From an uncultured Eubacteriales bacterium (lineage in GTDB: Bacteria > Bacillota > Clostridia > Lachnospirales > Lachnospiraceae), in assembly GCA_900314565.1 (NCBI GenBank), contig OMVU01000011.1, positions 1-64,000 on the forward strand: a DNA stretch of 64,000 nt, read 5' to 3'. The translations under genes were made by a program, and so were the position numbers. Below, piece by piece: positions 17,423-26,456 of the stretch. Numbering within the stretch: position 1 is the stretch's first letter; every line of letters starts with the position of its first letter. The notes under the pieces are model-generated. The model was not told the origin of the DNA and ran no database searches. It was given only the letters and a program-made list of their open reading frames with translations.

Positions 17423-17459
17423 AATTCAGCCGTCCGGTCCTGTGATGGCTGAATTGTTT
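17423..17459 (+). terminator. Terminator after apt
   Basis: AATTCAGCC (17423-17431) pairs with GGCTGAATT (17447-17455), followed by GTTTGTT. Confidence 0.7.
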
Positions 17460-17520
17460 GTTACTGAAGAATAACCCGCTGACCCAAAGCCTCCCCAGGG
17501 TTTTTATCGGAGGAACACTT

Positions 17521-19839
17521 ATGTCGGAAGAGAACATTACGAAAGAGATTCAGACTGGGACAATTCCATATCGGCCGATCAAAGTAGAATCCGGAATCCC
17601 GAATCCCGGAGATTTTACCCCTGCGGATGTCCTCTATGACACTCTGGTAAAGGACGTCCTTCGGTATCATCCTTCTGACGATCTGAGCATGATCGAGAAG
17701 GCTTATAAAGTTGCGTCCGAAGCACACAGGAACCAGCACAGAAAATCAGGCGAACCCTATATCATCCATCCGCTCTGTGTCGCCATTATCCTTGCGGATC
17801 TGGAACTGGACAAGGAGACGATCGCTGCAGGCCTTCTGCATGATGTCGTCGAGGACACCGAGCTGACCAACGAGGATATCCGCCGGGAATTCGGCGAGGA
17901 GGTGGAGCTCCTTGTGGACGGCGTGACGAAACTGGGACAGATCGGCTACAACGTCGATAAGGTCGAGGTGCAGGCGGAAAATCTGCGCAAGATGTTCCTC
18001 GCGATGGCCAAGGATATCCGCGTTATTCTGATCAAGCTGGCTGACCGCCTCCACAATCTGCGGACACTGCAGTTCATGCGGCCGGAGAAACAGAGGGAGA
18101 AGGCACGTGAGACGATGGATATCTACTCGCCGATCGCGGGCAGGCTCGGTATTTCCAAAATAAAGACCGAGATGGACGACCTCTCCCTTCGATATCTGGA
18201 ACCGACGATCTACTTTACTCTGGTCCAGCAGGTGGATGCCAGAAAGACCCAAAGGCAGGATTTCGTCGACGGGATCGTGCAGGACGTCAAAGAGCACATG
18301 GCGGACGCGAAGATCCACTGTGAGGTGAGAGGCCGGGTCAAGCACTTTTTCTCGATCTATAAGAAGATGGTCAATCAGGATAAGACCATCGACCAGATTT
18401 ATGACCTCTTTGCTGTCCGCATCATCGTCGATACGGTCCCGGAATGTTATGCGGCTTTGGGAATCATTCATGAGATGTACAAGCCCGTTCCGGGACGCTT
18501 CAAAGATTATATCGCCATGCCGAAGCAGAACATGTACCAGTCACTGCATTCGACCCTGATCGGTCCGGGAGGGACCCCGTTCGAGATCCAGATCAGGACA
18601 TTCGAAATGCACAAGACCGCTGAATTCGGTATCGCGGCCCACTGGAAGTACAAGGAAGTTTCCGGAGGGCATCCCGTCAGCGGGAATCAGGAGGAAGAGA
18701 AGCTCGCCTGGCTCCGCCAGATCCTCGAGTGGCAGCAGGATATGTCGGATAACCGCGAATTCATGTCCCTTCTGAAATCCGATCTCGATCTTTTTGCGGA
18801 AAATGTTTACTGTTTCTCTCCGGCAGGCGATGTCAAGCAGCTGCCGGCCGGGTCCTGCACAGTCGACTTTGCGTACAGCGTGCACTCCGCAGTGGGAAAC
18901 CGCATGGTCGGCGCGCGTGTCAACGGAAAACTTGTCCCGATCGAACATGTTCTGAACAACGGAGACCGGGTCGAGATCATTACATCCCAGAACGCGAAAG
19001 GTCCGAGCCGCGACTGGCTGAAGATCGTCAAGAGTACGCAGGCGAAGAACAAGATCAACCAGTGGTTCCGCCATGAGCTCAAATCCGAGAATATTGACCG
19101 CGGGAAGGACCTGATCGCCCAGAGCGCGAAGCAGAAGGGCTATGCCCTTTCGGATCTCATGAAAAATGAATACATGGACGGCGTCATGCGAAAGTACGGA
19201 TTCCGTGACTGGGATTCGGTCCTTGCAGCAGTCGGCCATGGCGGTCTGAAAGAAGGGCAGGTCGTCAACAAGATGATCGACCTCTTCGAGAATGACAACA
19301 AGAAGAAGGTCACTGACGAGGAAGTCATGCAGGCTGCATCCCAGAATATGCAGAAGCTGCCGCTGGTCCGCCGCGAAAAGGGCGGGATCATCGTGAAGGG
19401 CCTTCAAGATCTGGCAGTTCATTTTGCCAAATGCTGCAGTCCGATCCCGGGAGATGAGATCGTAGGATTTGTCACGCGCGGGCGCGGCGTTACGATCCAC
19501 CGGACAGACTGCGTCAATATCATGAATATGTCGGATGAGGACAGGAGCCGGCTGATCGAGGCTGAATGGATGATCACCGAGAATGGCGGTGAAGGCGAGA
19601 CTTACGCGGCGGAAATCTCGGTCTACGCTCAGAACAGGGCGGGACTTCTGGTCGACATTTCGAGGACATTCAATGACCGAAAGATCGATATTGAACAGAT
19701 GAATGTGCGTACGAGCAAACAGGGAATCGCCACGCTGGATATGAGTTTTTCTGTGCACTCCAAGGATGAACTCAGTGCCGTGATCCGTGAGATCAGGAAG
19801 ATTTCCGGCATCATGGACGTGGTCAGAAAGACAAGCTGA
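17521..19839 (+). CDS. relA: Bifunctional (p)ppGpp synthetase/hydrolase RelA/SpoT
   Basis: A 772-residue long RSH enzyme that makes and degrades (p)ppGpp for the stringent response. Order: an HD hydrolase domain (about 50-200, with GLLHDVVEDT), a synthetase domain (about 260-370, with KPVPGRFKDYIAMPK and YQSLHST), a TGS domain (about 415-475, VYCFSPAGDVKQLP), a helical/zinc-finger region with CCSPIPGD (about 640), and a C-terminal ACT domain (about 695-770). Intact HD residues argue that hydrolysis is retained. ATG 17521 follows CGGAGGAAC. It is followed by the MBL gene and hemZ. Confidence 0.96.
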   Translation: MSEENITKEIQTGTIPYRPIKVESGIPNPGDFTPADVLYDTLVKDVLRYHPSDDLSMIEKAYKVASEAHRNQHRKSGEPYIIHPLCVAIILADLELDKETIAAGLLHDVVEDTELTNEDIRREFGEEVELLVDGVTKLGQIGYNVDKVEVQAENLRKMFLAMAKDIRVILIKLADRLHNLRTLQFMRPEKQREKARETMDIYSPIAGRLGISKIKTEMDDLSLRYLEPTIYFTLVQQVDARKTQRQDFVDGIVQDVKEHMADAKIHCEVRGRVKHFFSIYKKMVNQDKTIDQIYDLFAVRIIVDTVPECYAALGIIHEMYKPVPGRFKDYIAMPKQNMYQSLHSTLIGPGGTPFEIQIRTFEMHKTAEFGIAAHWKYKEVSGGHPVSGNQEEEKLAWLRQILEWQQDMSDNREFMSLLKSDLDLFAENVYCFSPAGDVKQLPAGSCTVDFAYSVHSAVGNRMVGARVNGKLVPIEHVLNNGDRVEIITSQNAKGPSRDWLKIVKSTQAKNKINQWFRHELKSENIDRGKDLIAQSAKQKGYALSDLMKNEYMDGVMRKYGFRDWDSVLAAVGHGGLKEGQVVNKMIDLFENDNKKKVTDEEVMQAASQNMQKLPLVRREKGGIIVKGLQDLAVHFAKCCSPIPGDEIVGFVTRGRGVTIHRTDCVNIMNMSDEDRSRLIEAEWMITENGGEGETYAAEISVYAQNRAGLLVDISRTFNDRKIDIEQMNVRTSKQGIATLDMSFSVHSKDELSAVIREIRKISGIMDVVRKTS

Positions 19840-19940
19840 TCAGGAAGCGGGATTCAGTATAACGCTGCGGACCACCATGGATTTCAGTGCCGGGACCGGC
19901 GAATTCAGTAAGAGAATCTGCGTACATAAAGGGGAAAAGT

Positions 19941-20570
19941 ATGGGGAAATTAACGGGATCCTGCATTATGGTCGGAGAGATCGAGACGAACTGCTACCTG
20001 CTGCATGCAGAAGGGGCAAAGGAGGCGCTCATCGTGGATCCGGGAGATGAGGCCCGCCGGATCAGAACAAAGATCGAGACAGAGAGGCTTGTGCCCGTTG
20101 CGATCCTTCTGACTCACGGGCATTTTGACCACACGCTGGCGGTCGGAACGCTGCGGAAAATGTATCCGGGGATTCCGGTCTATGCATGTCTGGATGAGAA
20201 GGCTGTCCTTACCGATCCTTATATGAATGCTTCTTTCATGGGGAAATTTGAACCTGTCGATGCGGATATCTGGGTAAAGGAAGGCGATGAGCTCGATCTG
20301 GCAGGGCTTCACTGCAAAGTGCTGCACACGCCCGGACATACGATCGGCAGCATCTGTTACTATTTTGAGGAGGATAAGGTCCTTGTTGCCGGGGACACGC
20401 TCTTTTTCACGGGATTCGGCAGGACGGACCTTCCCACCGGATCAGCCGCACAGCTTAAAAAAAGTCTCGAGCGTCTTCTGCTGACACTCCCCGAGGACGT
20501 GATCGTCCTGCCGGGGCATGGCCGGACGACGACGATCGGTTTTGAGAAGTCGGTGGAGGGATTTGCATGA
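19941..20570 (+). CDS. Metallo-beta-lactamase fold hydrolase (glyoxalase II-like)
   Basis: A 209-residue hydrolase with the binuclear metal motif THGHFDH (near residue 55), HTPGHTIGS (near 133), AGDTLFF and a final LPGHG histidine. This set matches small glyoxalase II-like MBL proteins found beside relA in many Firmicutes. The actual thioester or other substrate is not known. AAAGGGGAAAAGT precedes ATG 19941; an earlier in-frame ATG at 19887 lacks such a site. The operon continues into hemZ 39 bp later. Confidence 0.9.
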   Translation: MGKLTGSCIMVGEIETNCYLLHAEGAKEALIVDPGDEARRIRTKIETERLVPVAILLTHGHFDHTLAVGTLRKMYPGIPVYACLDEKAVLTDPYMNASFMGKFEPVDADIWVKEGDELDLAGLHCKVLHTPGHTIGSICYYFEEDKVLVAGDTLFFTGFGRTDLPTGSAAQLKKSLERLLLTLPEDVIVLPGHGRTTTIGFEKSVEGFA

Positions 20571-20609
20571 TCCGCTCTCCCGGCATCATGATTCTGCAGG
20601 GATAAGCAC

Positions 20610-22055
20610 ATGAATATAGGGATTTGTCTTGATAAAAGTGATTTTTTATATGATATCCACTCTCTGGTGAAAAGTTTTTTTCCGGATGATGATGTGAACA
20701 TTTACACGGACGGTGACGCCGAAAAGTGCAGCACCGCCCGCGATCTTTTGTTGCGCGTAAATATTCCGGAGTATACTGACCGGAAGAACGCGAAGGATGC
20801 ACTGAAGCGAGAACTTTACGAGAGTCTGTCCGATCTGACCGGACGGACGCTTCCCTGGGGGACGCTCTCGGGGATCCGCCCCACGAAGATCCCGATGAAG
20901 ATGCTCGAGGAGGGGATGTCCCGTGAAGAGATCCGCAGAAATATCCGTGAGACATATCTGACTTCGGACGCCAAGATCGATCTTGCAGTCGATGTCGCGT
21001 CAAATGAAAGGCGGATCCTCTCCGGGGTTCCGACGGGTCAGGATACGTACAGCCTGTATCTGCATGTCCCGTTCTGTCCGTCGATCTGTCTCTACTGTAC
21101 GTTCAGCGCATCTCCGGTCTCGGCCTGGCAGAGATCCATGGACGATTACGTGGATGCGGTCATTCTGGAGATGGAGCGGAATGAGATGCTCGGCCTCCCG
21201 CTCGAACCGGGGAAGGAACCTGTCCGCTGCAGCGCCGGGGGAAGAAAGCCGGTGACCTTTTATATGGGAGGGGGGACTCCGACGTCCCTTTCTCCGGAGC
21301 AGCTCGACCGGCTCCTTACAGCAGCGGAGACGTATTATGATCTTGACGGATGTCTCGAGCGCACTGTCGAGGCAGGGAGACCCGATTCCATTACCTTGGA
21401 GAAGCTCGAAGTCCTGAAAAAGCATCGGATCACCAGAATATCCGTGAATCCGCAGACGATGAATCAAAAGACGCTCGACCTGATCGGGAGAAGGCATACC
21501 GTGGAGGATACGGTCCGTGCGTTCGAGATGGCAAGAAAAGCCGGCTTCGACAATATCAATATGGATATTATCCTGGGCCTGCCCGGCGAGGAGCTTGGCG
21601 ATGTGGAAAATACGCTGAAGCAGATCGTTTCCCTCGGTCCGGACTCCCTCACAGTCCATTCACTTGCCGTGAAGCGTGCCTCAAGGCTCACCAAAACGCT
21701 GCGGGAAGAGCATATGGCCGGGAAAATCGAGGATTACAGCAGGTACGAGGGACTTTCATTTTACAATTCGGAAGCAATTATTGGCGCTGCTTATGACGCC
21801 GCATATCGGATGGGGATGCAGCCGTACTATCTTTATCGTCAGAAAAATATGAAGGGCGGACTCGAGAACACCGGATTTGCGAGAAAAGGGTGCGAGTGCC
21901 TCTACAATATCCTGATCATGGAGGAGCTGCAGGAAATCCACGCATTCGGGGCGGGTGCCTCCACAAAGGTACTCTCTGCCGGAGGACGGATCGACCGGCT
22001 GGTCAATCCCAAGGATGTGAAGACCTATCTGGAGAGGGTCGCGGTAAGGATGTGA
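20610..22055 (+). CDS. hemZ: Oxygen-independent coproporphyrinogen III oxidase-like HemZ
   Basis: A 481-residue radical SAM protein of the HemN/HemZ group. The N-terminal about 145 residues form the extension typical of HemZ. The cluster motif is HVPFCPSICLYCTF, with Cys156, Cys160 and Cys163. MGGGTPTSL and IILGLPGE follow. In heme-making cells such enzymes decarboxylate coproporphyrinogen III; this lineage may not make heme, so the real reaction is open. The ribosome binding site is weak. Located between an MBL hydrolase and an HD-GYP protein. Confidence 0.9.
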   Translation: MNIGICLDKSDFLYDIHSLVKSFFPDDDVNIYTDGDAEKCSTARDLLLRVNIPEYTDRKNAKDALKRELYESLSDLTGRTLPWGTLSGIRPTKIPMKMLEEGMSREEIRRNIRETYLTSDAKIDLAVDVASNERRILSGVPTGQDTYSLYLHVPFCPSICLYCTFSASPVSAWQRSMDDYVDAVILEMERNEMLGLPLEPGKEPVRCSAGGRKPVTFYMGGGTPTSLSPEQLDRLLTAAETYYDLDGCLERTVEAGRPDSITLEKLEVLKKHRITRISVNPQTMNQKTLDLIGRRHTVEDTVRAFEMARKAGFDNINMDIILGLPGEELGDVENTLKQIVSLGPDSLTVHSLAVKRASRLTKTLREEHMAGKIEDYSRYEGLSFYNSEAIIGAAYDAAYRMGMQPYYLYRQKNMKGGLENTGFARKGCECLYNILIMEELQEIHAFGAGASTKVLSAGGRIDRLVNPKDVKTYLERVAVRM

Positions 22056-22150
22056 AGATCTGTCTGAAGCGGATCGCATCTCGCGCGGCGTGACAGGAAC
22101 GCCGAGGCATTCCTGATGTTCGCCTTCAAAGAGAAGACAGCTGCAGGGCA

Positions 22151-22179
22151 TTGAAATAGAGCGCATCTTTTGATAAGAT
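22151..22179 (+). promoter_or_regulatory. Promoter before the HD-GYP gene
   Basis: TTGAAA (22151-22156), a 17-bp spacer, then TAAGAT (22174-22179), 35 bp upstream of the start. An imperfect hairpin, AGGAACGCC/GGCATTCCT (about 22096-22116), precedes it. Confidence 0.6.
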
Positions 22180-22213
22180 ATTCGATTGAGGCGCATAAGG
22201 AGCATAAGTATTC

Positions 22214-22864
22214 ATGGGAAGAATTGTCGACTACAACCTGACTGAGGAGCTGGCACACGGAACGTACGTGAGCTGTCTTGCCCGGGACGTCGCGAAAGAG
22301 CTTGACCTCGAAGGCGATGCAGTGCAGAACATCGCACTCGCGGGACTGCTTCACGATATCGGGAAGCTGACGCTTGCGAATTATCTCTACGGCGAGGAGA
22401 AGCTTGAGAGTCCTCTGGTGATCGAGGAGATGAAATACGTCCGGATGCATTCGATGAAATCCTATGAGATCCTGCAGAGACTTGGTTACAGCGATTCGAT
22501 CTGTGATACTGTCCGCTATCATCATGAGAACTACGACGGCAGCGGGTATCCTGATAATCTGGCCGGGGAGGCGATCCCGCTTTCCTCAAGGATCATCCGT
22601 GTATGCGATGTCTTTGCCGCGCTGACATCAGACCGCCCGTATCGGAAGAAGTTTTCCGAGGAGGAGGCGATCGCGCTGATGATCGAGGAGATCAATCATT
22701 TTGACATGAGGGTCTTCCTTGCGTTTCTTCGTGTTGTCCACAATGTGGGCACGAGCTATCGGGTCTCCTTTCCCGATGTCGATCAGGTGCTCCTTAACGA
22801 AGCGGGGATAGAGGATGATGCGTATTCTGAAGAGGAGCCGGAAATGACAGAGGAAATTCCCTGA
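22214..22864 (+). CDS. HD-GYP domain protein, putative cyclic-di-GMP phosphodiesterase
   Basis: A 216-residue protein that is almost only an HD-GYP domain. The metal-binding LLHDIGK gives His47-Asp48; the second part, YHHENYDGSGYP, gives His103-His104-Glu105 and the GYP signature at 111-113. Such domains hydrolyse cyclic di-GMP or related cyclic dinucleotides. There is no receiver or sensor domain, so its input is unclear. The C-terminus is acidic. It has its own promoter and lies between hemZ and hisS. Confidence 0.85.
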   Translation: MGRIVDYNLTEELAHGTYVSCLARDVAKELDLEGDAVQNIALAGLLHDIGKLTLANYLYGEEKLESPLVIEEMKYVRMHSMKSYEILQRLGYSDSICDTVRYHHENYDGSGYPDNLAGEAIPLSSRIIRVCDVFAALTSDRPYRKKFSEEEAIALMIEEINHFDMRVFLAFLRVVHNVGTSYRVSFPDVDQVLLNEAGIEDDAYSEEEPEMTEEIP

Positions 22865-22933
22865 GGACGATCCTTTCTGCATCGTTCAGGTGCGTTACAG
22901 GTACAAAAAATATTACCAGGAGAGAGGCAAAAA

Positions 22934-24139
22934 ATGGCAATGATCAAAAAGCCGGTCAACGGCATGAAGGATATTCTGCCCGCCGAGATGGCTGTCAGAA
23001 TGTATGTTACAGAGCTGATTCGGAAAACGTACGCCGAGTTCGGATTCTCATCGATCGAGACGCCGGCCGTCGAGCATATAGAGAACCTGCTCTCAAAGCA
23101 GGGCGGTGAAAATGAAAAACTGATCTTCAAGATCCTGAAGAGAGGTCAGAAGCTGGATCTCACGCATCCGACCACGGAGGAGGCCGTCACCGACAGCGGC
23201 CTGCGCTATGACCTCACCGTGCCGCTTTCCCGGTATTATGCGAACCACGCCAATGAGCTGCCGTCACCCTTCAAAGCCCTGCAGATCGGGAGCGTGTGGA
23301 GAGCGGACCGCCCGCAGAGAGGACGCTACCGCCAGTTCACGCAGTGCGACATCGACATTCTCGGAGATGCGAGCTATATCGCGGAGATCGAGCTGATCCT
23401 TGCAACGACGACGGTTCTCGGAAGACTGGATTTCCACAATTTCACGATCAGGATCAACGACAGAAAGATCCTGAAGGATATGGCAAAGAAGGCCGGTTTT
23501 GCCGAGTCGGATTATGAGAAGGTCTTCATCATCCTCGACAAGATGGACAAGATCGGTCTCGACGGTGTGCGGGAGGAGCTCCTTGCTTCTTACCCGGCGG
23601 AGACGGTCGACGCATATCTTGCCCAGTTCGACGACACGCAGGATCCTGCCGCTCTCATGGAGGGTTCCCCGCTGCCTGAGATCATCCGGACAGTCGAGGC
23701 AGTCAAAACTGCGGATTTCCGTATTCAGTTCGATCCGACGCTTGTCCGCGGCATGAGCTATTACACAGGTCCGATCTTCGAGATCGCGATGGACGAGTAC
23801 GGCGGATCCGTCGGAGGAGGCGGGCGCTACGATGAGATGATCGGAAAGTTCACGGGTCAGCAGACTCCGGCGGTCGGATTTTCCATCGGCTTTGAGCGCA
23901 TCATCATGCTGCTCCTCGAGCGCGGGTTCACTGTCCCGGACGCGGAGCGGAAGGTCGCGTTCCTGATCGAGAAGAAAATGCCCGCAGAAAAGCTTGTCGA
24001 AGTCTTTTCGGAGGCGCGGAAAGAAAGAGAGAACGGGAGCGCTGTCGCGATCTCGGTCATGAAGAAAAATAAGAAATTCCAGAAGGATCAGCTGGCTGCG
24101 GAAGGCTACACGGAAATCAGGGAGTTCTTTGCGCGCTGA
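22934..24139 (+). CDS. hisS: Histidine-tRNA ligase
   Basis: A 401-residue class II aminoacyl-tRNA synthetase that charges tRNA-His. Visible markers are the start KPVNGMKDILP, motif 2 RADRPQRGRYRQFTQCDIDI, the His-specific RGMSYYTGPIFE (histidine A box) and GGGGRYDEM, and motif 3 AVGFSIGFERI. The C-terminal anticodon-binding domain (about 320-401) is slightly short for the family. GGAGAGAGGC precedes the ATG. It is 15 bp ahead of aspS, so the two form an operon. Confidence 0.95.
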   Translation: MAMIKKPVNGMKDILPAEMAVRMYVTELIRKTYAEFGFSSIETPAVEHIENLLSKQGGENEKLIFKILKRGQKLDLTHPTTEEAVTDSGLRYDLTVPLSRYYANHANELPSPFKALQIGSVWRADRPQRGRYRQFTQCDIDILGDASYIAEIELILATTTVLGRLDFHNFTIRINDRKILKDMAKKAGFAESDYEKVFIILDKMDKIGLDGVREELLASYPAETVDAYLAQFDDTQDPAALMEGSPLPEIIRTVEAVKTADFRIQFDPTLVRGMSYYTGPIFEIAMDEYGGSVGGGGRYDEMIGKFTGQQTPAVGFSIGFERIIMLLLERGFTVPDAERKVAFLIEKKMPAEKLVEVFSEARKERENGSAVAISVMKKNKKFQKDQLAAEGYTEIREFFAR

Positions 24140-24154
24140 AGGTGAGGAGGAGAA

Positions 24155-26002
24155 ATGGCAGAATCAATTAAGGGTTTAAAGAGATCCATGAGATGCGCTG
24201 AGGTCACGGAGGAGATGATCGGATCGCAGGTCACTCTCATGGGCTGGGTCGCAAAGTGCCGCAATAAGGGCGGGATCGTGTTCGTGGATATGAGAGACCG
24301 GACAGGGATCATGCAGGTCATTTTCGAGGGCGGAGAACTCGGTGAACTTGCAGGGACGCTCCGGAGCGAATTCTGTATCGCCGTGACAGGGACCGTCCAG
24401 AAGAGAGCGGGTGCTGTCAATGAGAATCTTAAGACAGGGACCATGGAGGTATACGCCTCCGATCTCAGGATCCTGAGCAAGTCCGAGACACCCCCCTTCC
24501 ATGTTCTTGACGGGATCGAGACACGCGAGGAGCTGAGGCTCCGCTACAGATATCTGGACCTCAGAAGACCGGAGCTTCAGAAAAAGATCATGTTCAGGAG
24601 CCGTCTTGTCTCTCTTGTCAGGGAGTTCATGGATGCGGAAGGGTTCCTCGATATCGAGACGCCGGACCTCATCGGCTCGACGCCGGAAGGCGCAAGAGAC
24701 TATCTGGTCCCGAGCCGTGTTCACCCGGGCTCTTTCTATGCGCTTCCGCAGAGCCCGCAGCTCTTTAAGCAGCTGCTCATGTGCTCCGGTTTTGACCGCT
24801 ATTATCAGATCGCACGCTGCTTCCGCGATGAGGACCTGCGCGCTGACAGGCAGCCGGAATTTACACAGATCGACATGGAACTCTCCTTCGTGGAGCAGGA
24901 TGATGTCATGGACGTCAACACGAGACTGCTCGGATTTCTTCTGAAGAGACTGCCGGATGTGTATAAAAAGCTCGGGTTTGCACCGGAGCTTGCAGAAGCT
25001 GCAGAGCGCGCCACCGAAAAGATCGAGGCGGAAGGCATCGAGAAAATGACCTGGAAGACCGCAATGGACCTCTACGGGTCGGATAAACCGGATCTTCGTT
25101 TTGATATGAAAATCACTGACGTCACGGATGTCGTCCGGGGATGCGGATTTGCTGTATTTACCGGCGCGATCGAAAACGGTGGCATGGTCCGCGGACTCAA
25201 TGTGAAGGGGCAGGGCGGAATGCCGAGAAAGAAGATCGACAAGCTGGTCGAGACGGCAAAGACGTACGGTGCGAAGGGCCTCGCGTATATTCAGCTCAAA
25301 GAGGACGGGAGCATGAAGTCTTCCTTCCAGAAGTTCATGACCGAGGAGGAAATGAAAGCCCTGATCGCCGCCATGAACGGCGAGCCGGGAGACCTGCTGC
25401 TCTTTGCGGCAGACAGGTTCAAAGTCGTCTGCGCGTCCCTCGGCGCGATCCGTCTTGAGATGGGAGAACAGCTCGGACTCTACGATAAAAATGAACTCTG
25501 CTTTGTCTGGATCACAGAATTCCCGCTCCTTGAGTGGTCGGATGAGGAGAACCGCTTCATGGCGATGCATCATCCGTTCACGATGCCGGTCCTTTCGGAT
25601 TTCGAGCATGTGGATGAGGATCCGGGAAGCGTCCGCGCCGAAGCCTATGATATCGTGCTGAACGGCACGGAGCTCGGCGGAGGTTCCGTGAGGATCCACA
25701 TGGACGATGTACAGGAGAAGATGCTCTCCGTGCTGGGCTTCTCGAAAGAGAGGGCGGAGGAGCAGTTCGGCTTCCTTCTGAGAGCATTCCGCTATGGTGT
25801 TCCGCCTCACGCCGGACTTGCATACGGTCTGGACCGCATGGCGATGATCTTTACGGGATCTGATTCGATCCGCGACGTTATCGCCTTCCCGAAGGTGAAG
25901 GACGCTTCCGATCTCATGATCGATGCGCCGGCTCCGGTCGATGAGAAGCAGCTCCGCGAGCTCTCGATCAGTGTGGATGCAGAGGAAGAAGAAAAAGAAT
26001 AA
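24155..26002 (+). CDS. aspS: Aspartate-tRNA ligase
   Basis: A 615-residue class II synthetase of the bacterial type. Order: an N-terminal OB-fold anticodon-binding domain (about 10-110), the catalytic domain with motif 2 CFRDEDLRADRQPEFTQ, a GAD insertion (about 290-415), and motif 3 GLAYGLDRMAMIF near the end. It charges tRNA-Asp, possibly also tRNA-Asn if no AsnRS is present. GGTGAGGAGGAG precedes the ATG. The trp promoter and T-box start right at its stop codon. Confidence 0.95.
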   Translation: MAESIKGLKRSMRCAEVTEEMIGSQVTLMGWVAKCRNKGGIVFVDMRDRTGIMQVIFEGGELGELAGTLRSEFCIAVTGTVQKRAGAVNENLKTGTMEVYASDLRILSKSETPPFHVLDGIETREELRLRYRYLDLRRPELQKKIMFRSRLVSLVREFMDAEGFLDIETPDLIGSTPEGARDYLVPSRVHPGSFYALPQSPQLFKQLLMCSGFDRYYQIARCFRDEDLRADRQPEFTQIDMELSFVEQDDVMDVNTRLLGFLLKRLPDVYKKLGFAPELAEAAERATEKIEAEGIEKMTWKTAMDLYGSDKPDLRFDMKITDVTDVVRGCGFAVFTGAIENGGMVRGLNVKGQGGMPRKKIDKLVETAKTYGAKGLAYIQLKEDGSMKSSFQKFMTEEEMKALIAAMNGEPGDLLLFAADRFKVVCASLGAIRLEMGEQLGLYDKNELCFVWITEFPLLEWSDEENRFMAMHHPFTMPVLSDFEHVDEDPGSVRAEAYDIVLNGTELGGGSVRIHMDDVQEKMLSVLGFSKERAEEQFGFLLRAFRYGVPPHAGLAYGLDRMAMIFTGSDSIRDVIAFPKVKDASDLMIDAPAPVDEKQLRELSISVDAEEEEKE

Positions 26003-26008
26003 AAAAAC

Positions 26009-26037
26009 TTGTATAATTTGAAAAACAGGTTTATAAT
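26009..26037 (+). promoter_or_regulatory. Promoter of the trp operon leader
   Basis: TTGTAT (26009-26014), 17 bp, then TATAAT (26032-26037), just after the aspS stop codon. Transcription would start about 26044, in front of the T-box. Confidence 0.65.
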
Positions 26038-26054
26038 AGCTTCAATCTTGATAC

Positions 26055-26308
26055 AGCCTTAAACCGATGAAGCGGAGAAAAAGCAGATGGCGGCCGAAGA
26101 GAGAGTCCGGACGGTGGGAGCGGACGGGTGCGCGCTGTGTAATATGGCCCGCTGAGGGCGCTTTAATAGAGCGACGAAGGAAGAGCGTTAATCTTCAGGA
26201 ACATGACAGTGTTCCGTAAGTGTGCGGCAAAGTCCGCAAATCAGGGTGGCACCGCGGTTAATTTTCGTCCCTGGCAGAACTGTAGTTTTCTGCCGGGGAC
26301 GTTTTTTA
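26055..26308 (+). promoter_or_regulatory. T-box leader (tRNA-Trp sensing) with terminator
   Basis: The diagnostic T-box sequence AGGGTGGCACCGCGG is at 26243-26257. Upstream lie the stem I features, including AGAGAGTCCGG and GGTGGGAG (26099-26120). A UGG codon at 26145-26147 is well placed as the specifier, which fits tRNA-Trp CCA and the trp genes downstream. The terminator is CGTCCCTGGCAGA (26266-26278) with TCTGCCGGGGACG (26289-26301) and six T. Uncharged tRNA-Trp should favour the antiterminator and read-through. The specifier choice is by position and context. Confidence 0.92.
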
Positions 26309-26310
26309 TT

Positions 26311-26353
26311 CTTCATCGCGCAATACTCGTGAGTACAAACTCGCGATGAAGAA
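26311..26353. repeat. Palindromic repeat family B, copy 1
   Basis: CTTCATCGCG at one end and CGCGATGAAG at the other enclose CAATACTCGTGAGTACAAACT. Other copies or half-copies with CGCGATGAA are at 51.2, 54.2 and 59.2 kb, all in intergenic positions. A further small hairpin, AGTTCC/GGAACT, lies at about 26367-26382, and a normal AAGGAGG leads into trpD. Confidence 0.7.
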
Positions 26354-26456
26354 CAGATCTTATCGGAAGTTCCGCAAGGAACTGACGATAAAAGGGCGAT
26401 GAAATCGTCATCCGGCAGTGGGAGGCTGAAAATCAGGGATACTGAAGGAGGTTATT

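Noticed and set aside
18541-19758. 405-codon open frame on the minus strand
   Set aside because: Antisense to relA and lacking any family signature.
24176-25810. 544-codon open frame on the minus strand
   Set aside because: Antisense to aspS with no ribosome binding site or recognisable motif.
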